From Stercorarius parasiticus (taxonomy: Eukaryota > Chordata > Aves > Charadriiformes > Stercorariidae), in the NCBI GenBank assembly GCA_013396915.1, contig VWZL01000106.1, forward strand, positions 529,240-593,239: a DNA stretch of 64,000 bases, given 5' to 3'. Made by a program: the position numbers and the translations under genes. This document shows positions 1 to 9,080 of the stretch, piece by piece (within the stretch, counting starts at the first letter, position 1; each line of letters starts with the position of its first letter). The notes under the pieces are model-generated. The model ran no database searches, was not told where the DNA came from, and saw only the letters and a program-made list of their open reading frames with translations.

Positions 1-844
1 TGCCTCAGTGAGGGGGCTGAGATGAAGCTCTTTATGCTAGGGGCTTGAAGGGTCACCCGCGGGAGACTTCTGTGGTGTGCGTGAATCTCTGCACAGACCT
101 AAGCTGATTGTGTGCTGCCTTCTCGCCCCCGCTGTGGCACGTGGAAAAGCTAATGGCATCTGTTACTGAGCACCAGGCTGTCCTGCTGGCTGAAGGAAGA
201 AACGTGGATCTGTCTGGCCTGTTCCGGGCCCAGGCTGCCTGGAGCTGTCAGCCTGGTTGGAAGCCCTTGGCATCGTGTGAAACACCAAGCTGAAGTGGAA
301 GAGGGATTGAGACCATTGCTAACCCCTTGAGATTCGGAGAGCAGCTCCTCCTGACTCCTCTTGCCCTCTTACAAACCTAGCTGTGGCTTGGCTTTCCTGC
401 TTTGCGGACAACTCAAGACACCATAGTTGTCTTTCTTTTTCCTTGTCTTTGGCATCAGGCTGTCTGGTGGCTTGTGTGATAGATGAATGTAGCACCGCAC
501 TACATCCATCCATGGCCCTTCCAGAAGTTTCTTTTGAGTGCTTCTTTTTTTCTAGCTAAGAGACTGCCGCCCCTAAAGCTAAGATGCAGCACAGCTGTCT
601 CTCCAGCAGTGGATGTTGAAATTGAGCTGCTGCTGGGCTACCTTTGCAATCATGCCCTTTCATAGTATAGATTAGCTTTTGATTAAAGTAGAAGCACTAG
701 TTAGACTGTGTAATTTCTGGGCTGTGGATGTGTTTCAAGACAGCCTTATCCATACTCTTGTCTTGAAGAAAGAACAACTCTACCTCACACATTTGTGACA
801 GATATGTCTAACCTTTTATCTAGCACTGGGGACTCTTAAGGCTT

Positions 845-877
845 TGTGTGTGTGTGTGTCTGTCTGTCTGTCTGTGT
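845..877. repeat. Compound microsatellite (TG)n-(TCTG)n
   Basis: About seven TG units run directly into TCTG units. It lies in the 3' flank of CST7 and is probably length-polymorphic. Confidence 0.9.
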
Positions 878-1132
878 CCCCAGGCAAAATATCCCATTGT
901 TGTAAAGCTTTCCTCAATGTTGTAGTCACGTGTGCCGTGGCTTACAATTGTTTACATAATAGCTGTGTGAAGATTCATCACAGAATAAAGCGAGTCCAAC
1001 AGAACTTCCTGGGTGTGTTCACACTGCTTGGAAATTCAGCCAGAGCATGGATGGCTGCTGTCTACTGAATGAATGACAACACGCTCTCATCTGCAGTTTA
1101 GTTTTCGAAAAACAGATACACAACTGGATAGC

Positions 1133-1138
1133 AATAAA
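1133..1138 (+). terminator. Candidate poly(A) signal AATAAA, plus strand
   Basis: AATAAA followed within about 40 bp by a T/GT-rich segment (gtcttttctctgtc). It is the last of three plus-strand signals (682, 984, 1133) lying just before the 3' end of CST7 on the other strand. It fits the end of a convergent transcript; no transcript evidence is available. Confidence 0.3.
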
Positions 1139-1342
1139 CGCAGTCAAGGCAGGTCTTTTCTCTGTCACTCAGATTTTGCGCATCTTTCCAAGGGAGAAAA
1201 ACAACCATGTGATTTGAGAGAAAAGTTCTGTGGCAGTTCTGTACAGCCATTCCTCGCTTCAGTTTTGGCCTCAACAGTCCAGGCAAGGAAAAACTCACGG
1301 TGGTAGATCTCCTGTAAGTCAGGCTCTCATGGGAAAGGAGAG

Positions 1343-1420
1343 TCAGTCACAGACAGCAGTGGGGACAGATGCTTTATGTAACCAAGGCGTTATCCAGACC
1401 TCAAAATAGCACCTCAGTAT
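1343..1420 (-). CDS. CST7: CST7 exon 4: PW loop, second disulfide and stop
   Basis: 78 bases: residues 123-147 and a TGA stop at 1345-1343. The acceptor is TTTTATTTGCAG. It encodes RCYFEVW then TPWL, matching human SCYSEVW and VPWL, and ends V-C-D. C126 and C146 form the second conserved disulfide of type-2 cystatins. The last residues (SVPTAVCD) differ from the human EVPVLRCH but keep the cysteine one residue from the end. Confidence 0.95.
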   Translation of the reverse strand: MLRCYFEVWITPWLHKASVPTAVCD

Positions 1421-4400
1421 CTGCAAATAAAAGGGGAATTGGTGATGAGGTTCAGGTGGCTGCTGGTTGTTCTCAGCATTGTGGATCATGATGGAGTAGG
1501 AGAGAACAGCATCTTCTTGTCTCCCCCCTTTATCCTGGGAAAAGTATTGTTTGCTAAGTAATCATATTTTAGTGGGAAAGCCCCTGTAAGGATTTCCCCT
1601 GCCCAGGAAATCTCTCTATTTAGCACGTACTCTATTTCTGCACAATTTTACTCATTTATCCAGGAATATGGGCTAGATGGCTGTGTCTGGTTCAACTCCT
1701 TGCAGGTGGGAGCTGGTCCTGGATACATGAGAGGTCCTACGCTGCTTATACTGATAACCCTGCCTCACCCCAGCTGGCTCGGCACAGAGGAGGCTCGTAC
1801 ATCTGTGGGGACATCACAGAGTTGGTCTGAAGGTGACTATGCAGCTAGAGATGGCCAAGAATCACCTGCGGTTACTGGGTACCCTGAAGGAATTGGACAC
1901 ATACCTGTTGCAGGCTTTTTTTCTTCTGGAAGTGACAGCTGTCCAGGTTGGAGTGCTCCCTCTTCTCACACACGGTGCGTCTGATTTCGACGTGGAGCAT
2001 GTATTTCAGCCCTCTGACAATCTAGAGAAAGTAGTTTCCTCCTTTGAAGTAAGGGCAGGGGAAAGGGATGCCAAAATTTTGTCTAGGAGTCAAATGCTAC
2101 ACCTGTGACTGGTGTGTAGTGGTGTGAATAGAAGTGTGTTATGTGGAATTACTGGGGTGTGTGCGCTCTTCTGGAGCAATTGAATGGGACAGAGGGACAT
2201 GTGCTGTTTATCTTTAGGCATGTATATCAGTCCTGAGGAGGATCAGGGCTCCCATGTCTTGTGTGCTCGGTAGGAAGGTCAACTGGTAAATGGTTTGGAG
2301 GACCACCAGTAGTCTGGGCTCTTCTTACCTGTACCATGGCTTTGGTTATTTGTGATTCCTTAAACAGAAAGAGGTCATTGGAACTGTTGTTGTATCTGTA
2401 AACCCCAAACCGAGCTGCCTTGCGAACACCAGGATTGTCCGTGTTCATTGGGACAGGGAAGCCAGGTTTCGTGGTTGAATGAGGTGGTGGTACATACGTA
2501 GCTGAAACAACAAAAACATGAGAGCAAAACACATCAGATGCCTGAAACAGTGGGAGCTTCAGCCCTCTGAAATGATGCTAAAGCTTCTTATTTGTCCCAC
2601 GTGCTTGTGCTTCAGAAGAACTCTGCTAACATCCACTGCAAAGTTAATTTTGCTTTATATGTTTGAAATGGTGAAACAATCCTGTGGAATGAAGTGACAG
2701 AAACAGACGCTGCTAGAAGTGGCAGCAGAGCTCAAACAGAAGAAGCCAGGGTATCGTGAATATTATTTAGAACATCTCTGGTACGACTCCCGGCTCATAG
2801 AAGGCCCAACTTTGAATCGAGTTATAAAGCTAGGTCATGTTGCTCAGAGTATGGTATAATTTTGATAACTTATTGAACACTGGCTGGCAGAGCCCTGCTG
2901 CTCTTAGTTGGCATGCCAAGTTTTACTCGCAGACATTAGTCTTTCCCACCCCCCTTTAATCCTTTGATGGCATCTAGAGGGTTTTATTTCAGAGGGATTT
3001 AGGTGGTGATAAAGTTGGGGGGGAAGATACCCTCCCTCTACATGCTGACAAAGGAGAGGGTGTCCCTGTTCTCCAGCTGGGCAGGGAAGGGCCTGGGGCA
3101 GAATTTGGACTAGCTCCCCACTGCCCTGGAGAACGGGCTGCTTTGGGTGCTGAAGTGCTGTTGCCCTGACCCAAATGCCAAGGACCATCTTATCACAGAC
3201 ATGAAATGGAGGAGCAAAGCGTGGAGGAAATGGAGATTGCGGGGGAGGACGGGACCCATGAACTTTCAAGTTTGACCAGTTCTTTCCACACAGCCTTTAT
3301 TATTGTATATTCTTACTTGGTTGTGTAGCTAATTTCCTCATGCCCTGCTTGTTTATTCAATAATTTAAAAGAAGCTTGAAGCTTACAGTTGATGTCATTA
3401 TTTCCTCCCCCTTTATATTTGCCTTCCCCTCCATTTTTCCACTTCTGAAATACAAACACGAGGAAGAAATCTTCAACCTGCGCAGGTTGCTGTGAAGCCA
3501 CTGCTGATGCCAAGACCTGCCAGTGCAGGAGGTGGTCCTTGGTGTTCACGTTGTGTGTGTGTGTGTAGGTAGTGAGCCAGCATGTGCACGCAAATGTGCA
3601 CACAGAGCTTATACTAAATTTGCTGTGAAAGTCAAGCTTTTTATCACCTCCATTTTTTTTCACAGCTACATCTCTCACTTACAGCCGAGCACAGAGCACA
3701 GACTGTGTATCTAAGCCAGTTTGTACTGAGAAACCCAAGTAGAAGAGAGAGGGGCAACCTGGTGACCTAGAATCTATTTAAAAAAAAACCAAAACCCCAG
3801 CATTACATGCCATCATTGGCATAAGAGGCTGCAAAAATTCAACTTTCAGGTTGCTGACGTTCGTCCTAGTTAGGCTATTACATCTTCCCCCGCAGGTGGT
3901 AATGGCTGCACCACCTTGTAACACTGCTCAGGGATCAGAGTGTTGACCTGCAAAGGAGAGACTTGGGTCCATGTCCTTCCTCAACCCAAGGATGTCCAAA
4001 TTCACATATTTTCCTGGCTGATACCCCAGCTTTCTTAATGACCGCCACGTTTTCTTGCAGGTGGGAGCCAAGAGACCTAGGCCATGTGTCTGAGAGGAGC
4101 GGACGTTCTGCAAGTGGGTTTGTGACTGGTGTGTAGGTGACAAGCTTTCTTGTCCCACATCTCTGATCTATGTTGGGACTGGGTGTGCAGCCAGTGCTGG
4201 GCAACCTGGCAATGTTTTTTCACCCAACAGCCCAGAATTCACTTATATGTCCTGAGACTCTTCTCTATGAGATGATGTTTTCCCCCTGCAGCAAAGGTGG
4301 GAAACTCATGACCATGCAGCCGAGGACTGAGGGTATTTCTCAGGCAGCACATCTTATCCAGTGCTCAGGTCACGGATAAGACTTTCCAAAGCATCTATTT

Positions 4401-6047
4401 GTCCTCTTGTCTTGGTCAGGGACTTTGCCTGGGGGTTAAGGTGGTGCGCCCACTGGCTTGGGCTCTTCTGGCTGCTCTCCCGGACCTTGCTTGAACCTGT
4501 GCTCTTATACCTCTTGGAACGTGAGATGTGGCAGTGGTGGGGATGTTGACAGTGGATATTGTCCTTCGTAGTAGGAGGAGATAACCGCAGGCTTTTTCAA
4601 TCTTAGCACAAAGTCATATTGTGGCTTAACAGCCTTCAACACCTCCTGAGTCATGGGGGCGCCTTTTTGGTTTTTTGTTTTTTTTAGGCATGGGGTGGCA
4701 GGGTGAGTGAGGCTGGTGAAGTCACACCGTGTGTATGGGAAGAAAACTATGAAATGTGTTCCTGAAAGCAAGAGGCAGAGTCCAAAGTGCCCTTGTTCCT
4801 GACTCCAGTGCCTGGTAGATCCAGCAGGCATACCAGTACTGGTGAAACACTTGTTGTCCATGCCTGGGTGGGAGCAGAGACACTGCATGACCTGCCAGGC
4901 ACCTACAATACTCAGAGACCCAGTGGATGTGATCTCACGACCTGGGAAAACAGCTCTTGCATTTGTATTTCAGACCCCATCCTTGCTTCTGAGTTTGAAA
5001 ATGTGAAGAGAGGGCAAAAATCTGTCCCTCCTCCTCTTCCTTCTGTTGAACGGTAGTAGGGTAGACTTTTTTCTTGCTCTGAGTTAACAGGCCACTGCCC
5101 GTTATTAAGCAAGAGAGAGCTGTTCTTGCAGAGTTGAATGTTAAGAGGCTCTCTCTTGTGCTTGCCTCATTGAGGAATAATTTGGGGGCCCTGTTCCTGC
5201 AGTATGAGAGCAATCCTCTCCCAGCCTGCAGTGAAGCAAATAGGCAGATCACAACAGGTTGTTGGTTTGTTGTGTTTTTGTTTTCTTTTTTTCATGGGAT
5301 GCTTTCAAAACCTCCTCCCCATTACTAGGAGCAAGGCTAGGCTCTATCTTTACATTTAAGATGCAGCAGAGTTCCTGCATGCCTCTGCAACCCCCAAAGG
5401 AAACCGCAGCCGAAACAAAAAGCTACTGGCTAACCAACCACGATCCCCGAGTGCATTAGTACTTTCTGTGTGTGGGAGCCAAAGTAAAACTGAAGTAGAG
5501 CTAAAACCTTCAGAGAGAAAAAATTCCTGTCTGCAGCTCCCATTCCAAAGATTTAAGGCCAGCTGCAATCGAGAGAGTTTCCTTGCTCAGCAAAGAAAGA
5601 AACGATACCAAGTAATGTTTCATTAAAGTCAGCTAATCGGCACTCAAGTGCCCATCTGTACTTAGCAGTCAAATTGTTACCCACAGTCTTTAGATTTAAT
5701 AATCGAGGTCATGCAGAGTTTAAATGCTGACAAATAAGTTAAAACCAAAAGTTGACTTTAAAATCCTTAGATGCTGTCCCTGGATAACACGGGTCGCTAC
5801 AGGGGGAGAAAGCCTTTTAAGCGGCTGGATTTTCAGCTGCCGTCTGAACCCTGCAGTGCTGAGCCAGCAGGGGCAGCAGCTGGAGACGGGCGCTTATTTA
5901 CCGGTGCGTTAGAAAGCAGCACTTGCGCGACCTAAAGCACAAGGAAAACAGAAATTATTTTGCACTCTTACCATCTGAAGGCCTGGTGAAGCTCCAGAAT
6001 GCTAAACAGCAAAGTGCGGTGAGGCTGCAGGTGAACTTCACCGCCAT
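1343..6047 (-). CDS. CST7: Cystatin F (leukocystatin), complete four-exon gene
   Basis: Type-2 cystatin: a secreted or endolysosomal inhibitor of papain-family cathepsins, made mainly in cytotoxic lymphocytes and myeloid cells in mammals. Coding exons on the minus strand are 6047-5972, 2501-2329, 2021-1905 and 1420-1343 (introns 3470, 307 and 484 bp; all GT-AG; phases 1, 0, 0), giving 147 residues against 145 in human. Seen in the product: hydrophobic signal peptide (about 1-20), KPGFP with the N-terminal inhibitory Gly39, the cystatin-F-like segment NDLFLFKESQIT (67-78), QIVRG (83-87, the QxVxG loop), P134-W135 (second hairpin), and disulfide cysteines C101/C112 and C126/C146. Sequons lie at N63 and N64; SSND at 65-68 matches the legumain-binding site of other type-2 cystatins. 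Odd: human Cys26 and Cys63, which make the inter-chain disulfides, have no counterpart (Ser65 replaces Cys63). Family assignment is by remembered resemblance to human CST7; no search was run. Confidence 0.95.
1905..2021 (-). CDS. CST7: CST7 exon 3: QxVxG loop and first disulfide
   Basis: 117 bases (39 codons, residues 84-122) in phase 0 at both ends. The acceptor is a pyrimidine tract ending CTCTAG and the donor is CAG then GTATGT. The exon opens with IVRG, so the QxVxG cathepsin-binding motif is split: the Gln is the last codon of exon 2 and IVRG starts exon 3. Then come GLKYMLHVEI, C101, NLDSC (C112) and a Lys-rich end (FQKKKSL). Human has a second sequon near this end (NHT); it is absent here. 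Confidence 0.96.
2329..2501 (-). CDS. CST7: CST7 exon 2: N-terminal inhibitory segment and first helix
   Basis: 173 bases encode the end of codon 26 and residues 27-83. The acceptor is a T-rich tract ending TTTCAG (AG at 2503-2502); the donor is CAG then GTAAGA at 2328. It begins with a proline-rich stretch (YVPPPH), then KPGFP, DNPGVRKAARF, NNSSND and LFLFKESQIT. These match human cystatin F in order and spacing. Human has Cys in the NNC-T-ND motif; here it is NNS-S-ND, which removes the inter-chain cysteine but keeps an N-glycosylation sequon. Confidence 0.96.
3552..3566. repeat. Short (TG)n microsatellite in CST7 intron 1
   Basis: About seven uninterrupted TG units. The rest of the 3.47-kb intron 1 (2502-5971) shows no recognisable exon or mobile element. 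Confidence 0.85.
5972..6047 (-). CDS. CST7: CST7 exon 1 (coding part): signal peptide
   Basis: The ATG at 6047 reads in a strong initiation context (G at -3 and +4). It opens 25 codons, MAVKFTCSLTALCCLAF followed by a short polar stretch ending RPSD, plus the first base of codon 26. The core is hydrophobic with a CC pair in the middle, as in the human cystatin F leader, and the end recalls human PSPD. A consensus donor (G then GTAAGAG) follows at 5971. The phase (one base left over) fits the two-base start of exon 2, together making an Ala codon. The 5' UTR limit is not visible. Confidence 0.88.
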
Positions 6048-6135
6048 CTCCACCACCTCAGAAGATGAGCCGGCCAGCGAGAGGAGTGACGGCCCTGCTT
6101 CCTGCAGGGGAAGATGTGCCTCTTTGAGTGCTCTT

Positions 6136-6141
6136 ATTGGC
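6136..6141 (-). promoter_or_regulatory. CCAAT box upstream of CST7
   Basis: Minus-strand GCCAAT lies about 90 bp upstream of the CST7 ATG, inside a GC-richer stretch (about 6050-6140). No clear TATA box is seen. The position suits a proximal promoter element, but the transcription start is unknown and a hexamer can occur by chance. Confidence 0.3.
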
Positions 6142-6149
6142 TAGGAGCA

Positions 6150-8592
6150 GAGAAAAAAATCACCCTAAAACCCCCTGCATCATCACAGCTCTGATGCAGA
6201 CTTTGTCTCCTGCTGATGACCACATACCTCGAAGCACCACCACAAAACTCTTGCTTGATGATAGAAGCACCGTCCTGCATCAGGCGGGGATTTTTGCTTC
6301 CTGGTCCTCAGGGGCTGTGCAGAAGCATGGGCAGATATGTGTGATGAAACACTGGGGAGTGGTGTGGTGGTAAGGAGAGTAACATTCATGTGCTTTAATA
6401 TTCATGGGGAAATTTATTCCCCAAGAACTGGGCAGTGAGCCCTGGGGATGTAGTTCTTGACTTGTGTATGGATGTCTGTGTGTGGAGAAGCCTGACAGAG
6501 AAGATGGGCCCAGTGTCTTGATTCCCCTAACATGGAGATGTGGGGTTTAGGTGAGAGAGACAAGGAAGTTTTAGGGGTCCCTACTTGAGGGCGCTGTGTG
6601 GAGCAGAGCCAGTAGGAAGAGGATCTTGGTTTTGGTGGTAGAGGAGTACACTGTGCCCCGCATTAGCAAAAGGTGTTTTGACAACAGGAAAGGGCTGTGC
6701 TAGGCTCAGAGGAGGTGAGGTTTTCTCTAGGTGCTCCCCAGAGAGCAAGAGAAACACAAGGAGAGGGGTAGTTTGGCTCTCTGGGGCATGCAGAGCTTTT
6801 CAGCTCTGGGGTTGGATTCCAGAGGGGTCATCTCCAGGCAGTGTTGGTCCATGTTGAGGAGCTTACAAGTCTGGGGAAATGCGTGTGTTGCCAGACCTTG
6901 TGATGCACATGAAATCACCAGCTGCCAGATTCAGGAGACTGGGGAGGTGAACTGATGTCTCACTGAAGGGCTGAGTGTGGTGGGCTGAGTGTGGTGGACT
7001 GTGTGTGGGCATTTGTTTCTGGTGAGCAGGAAGATGATGGTTGCCCTCTCACTTGCCCCAGCAATGAACTGTGCTCCTTTCTGAGCAAAGAAGGGAAGTC
7101 CTAATGTAGGCCAGTGTAGGTGGTGCATAAGAAGCTGGAGGAAAATAATCTTAGTGTTTCCTTGTAGGAAGGGATTAGGTAAACCCTCTGTTGAAATGTC
7201 CCACCAAGAAGGAATGAGGCAAACATGGTGAGTCATATTTATCATCAGTTCTACTTGTATAGAGCTTCTGAATAACTCCAAAGCCTGTGGAAAACTTTGA
7301 GAGAGACATTTTTGCCCCCCCTCTCCCCTTTTTTTGAGCTCACACAATGTCCTAACCCTCTACTGTGGCACAGATGGCTGAATCGGGTATCTTCAGCCCT
7401 CCCCTTTCTCCTCAGGAACTGTACTCTGTACTTCTACCTCACTGAGAGACTCTGGGGGAGTGTCTTTCTAAGCCTATAGTTGAGTCCTCCTGCAACACGC
7501 AAGAGAGGGGATGGTCAGGACCCTCATCACTGGATCCCAACACATCTCTGGTGTGCTGCAAGAGCCTGTTTGCCACCCTGCCACATGATGCACCAGAAAG
7601 GGGGTTCAGGCTTCCTGCAGGACCTCCATCCCTGCTCTCTTTGCTTCCTGGTGAGCTCACAGCCTTTTGATTTGTGTCAAAAGGGGCCTGGCGTGAGGGT
7701 CTGCTCAGGCATTTGAGGGGATTTTTCTAGAGTGTAGGGGATTTTTCTAGAGTGTAGAGTCTTTCCTTGCTTAAAACGAGCACTGTGGGACACTGCTAGC
7801 AGCCCTTTGACAGGGTTTGGTGTGAGCGGGGACCATGACTAATGGAGGCAGAGAAGCTGGTGAGATGCAACTCCGGCACCCACAGCCCTCCTCCCACCCG
7901 GCTCTGTGCGAGGCCACCTAACTTCGCTGGTGGCACTAGAGGGCACCAGAAGGTAATTCACGGTGCCGGAGCCCAAGCTTGCCTGGTCCAGGCACCCACA
8001 GAGCACCTCGAGCAGCAGCTGAGTGCTGGGGAGACTGGGGTGCCCTTGTGTGGAGCCCCTTCCTCTGCACAGAAGCCAAAGGCAAGTGCAAACCTCACCC
8101 AGAGCACAGTTGTCCCCAGTGGAATAGGGACAGACCTCAGGGACACTGGCCCTGTTTCAGCCTCATCCAAAACTAGTGATGTCCTGGGCTCTCATCTTAC
8201 CTAGGAGGTCGCCTGTGGCTTTCACAGATCAGCTCTTGGGTGTCTGAGAGTTGGTGCCCCAGGGCAGAGGGGACTGCCCATGGTCTAATGCAAACCTGGC
8301 TTGTTCTGCCTTCTGCTGTCCTGCTGTGGTGGCATCTGTGCTGCCACTGACTTTCTCCTGGGGAGCTCAGGACCTGCTCTAGGACTGTCTCTTTCCTGAA
8401 GAGCATTGTCTCACTGTTACAGGGTTTGTAACTCCCAACAGTGACTTAAGAAAGCAGTGTGTATCTGCAGAGGCAGGCACATTTTTCCTGCCTTCTTGCC
8501 TCTCCCCTTCTTTCTGTAAAATTGCTCATTTACAGCTCTTCCAAATCAACTTTTCCTTTTCCTAATGACCCTTTTATGACTGCTGGGAAGTT
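6150..8592. other. CST7 upstream flank, no gene seen
   Basis: Between the CST7 promoter region and the first CR1 copy I see no exon-like segment. It contains a 20-bp perfect tandem duplication at 7717-7756 and short GAGTGTGGTGGGCT-type repeats near 6966-7000. It probably includes distal CST7 regulatory sequence, but no specific site can be defended. Confidence 0.4.
7717..7756. repeat. Two perfect tandem copies of a 20-bp unit
   Basis: The unit ggggatttttctagagtgta occurs twice back to back with no mismatch, which points to a recent slippage duplication. Confidence 0.95.
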
Positions 8593-9080
8593 TCATAGAA
8601 TCATAGAATTGCCTAGGTTGGAAGGAATCTTTCAGATCATCTAGTCCAACCATCAACCTAACTCTGACAAAAACCATCACTAAACCATATCTCTAAGCAC
8701 TGCGTCTACCCATCTTTTAAATACCTCCAGGGATGGTGCCTCAACCAGTTCCCTGGGCAGCCTGTTCCAATGCTTAATAACCCTTTCAATGTAAAAATTT
8801 TTCCTAATATCCAGTCTAAACCTCTCCTGGTGCGGCTTGAGGCCATTTCCTCTTGTCCTATCGACTGTCACTTGGGAGAAGACACCGACCCCCATCTCTC
8901 TACAACCTCCTTTCAGGTAGTTGTAGAGAGCGATAAGGCCTCCCCTCAGCCTCCTTTTCTCTAGGCTAAACAACACCAGTTCCCTCAGCCGCTCCTGATA
9001 AGACTTGTGCTCCAGATCCCTCACCAGATTCGTTGCCCTTCTCTGGACCTGCTCCAGCATCTCGAAGTCTTTTTTGTAAC
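8593..9080 (-). mobile_element. CR1 LINE, 5'-truncated, minus strand
   Basis: The 3' end is at 8593, where two ATTCTATG-type tail units appear (tcatagaatcatagaa on the plus strand). Reading leftward from about 9080, the minus strand encodes the CR1 ORF2 C-terminus without interruption: [14 protein letters not shown] start, [20 protein letters not shown], then [20 protein letters not shown] and a stop before the 3' UTR. The frame is open through the whole fragment, so this copy is relatively young or little decayed. The usual C-terminal sequence of avian CR1 is known to me by pattern; the subfamily is not assigned. Confidence 0.95.

Larger units (their letters stand above)
1..1342. other. CST7 3' flank; possible 3' UTR of a convergent plus-strand gene
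   Basis: No coding exon is recognised here. On the minus strand this is CST7 3' UTR and downstream DNA; no clean minus-strand AATAAA follows the stop, so the CST7 cleavage site is not placed. On the plus strand there are ATTAAA at 682-687, AATAAA at 984-989 and AATAAA at 1133-1138, the last followed by a T/GT-rich stretch. In human, CST7 is tail-to-tail with APMAP, so a plus-strand 3' UTR ending here is plausible. It is inference from synteny, not seen in coding sequence. Confidence 0.35.

Noticed and set aside
1098..1298. 66-codon minus-strand ORF just downstream of the CST7 stop
   Set aside because: Lies in the CST7 3' UTR or flank after the conserved terminal cysteine and stop; no cystatin features.
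1700..2108. Two plus-strand ORFs over 1700-2108
   Set aside because: They are antisense shadows of CST7 exon 3 and its introns.
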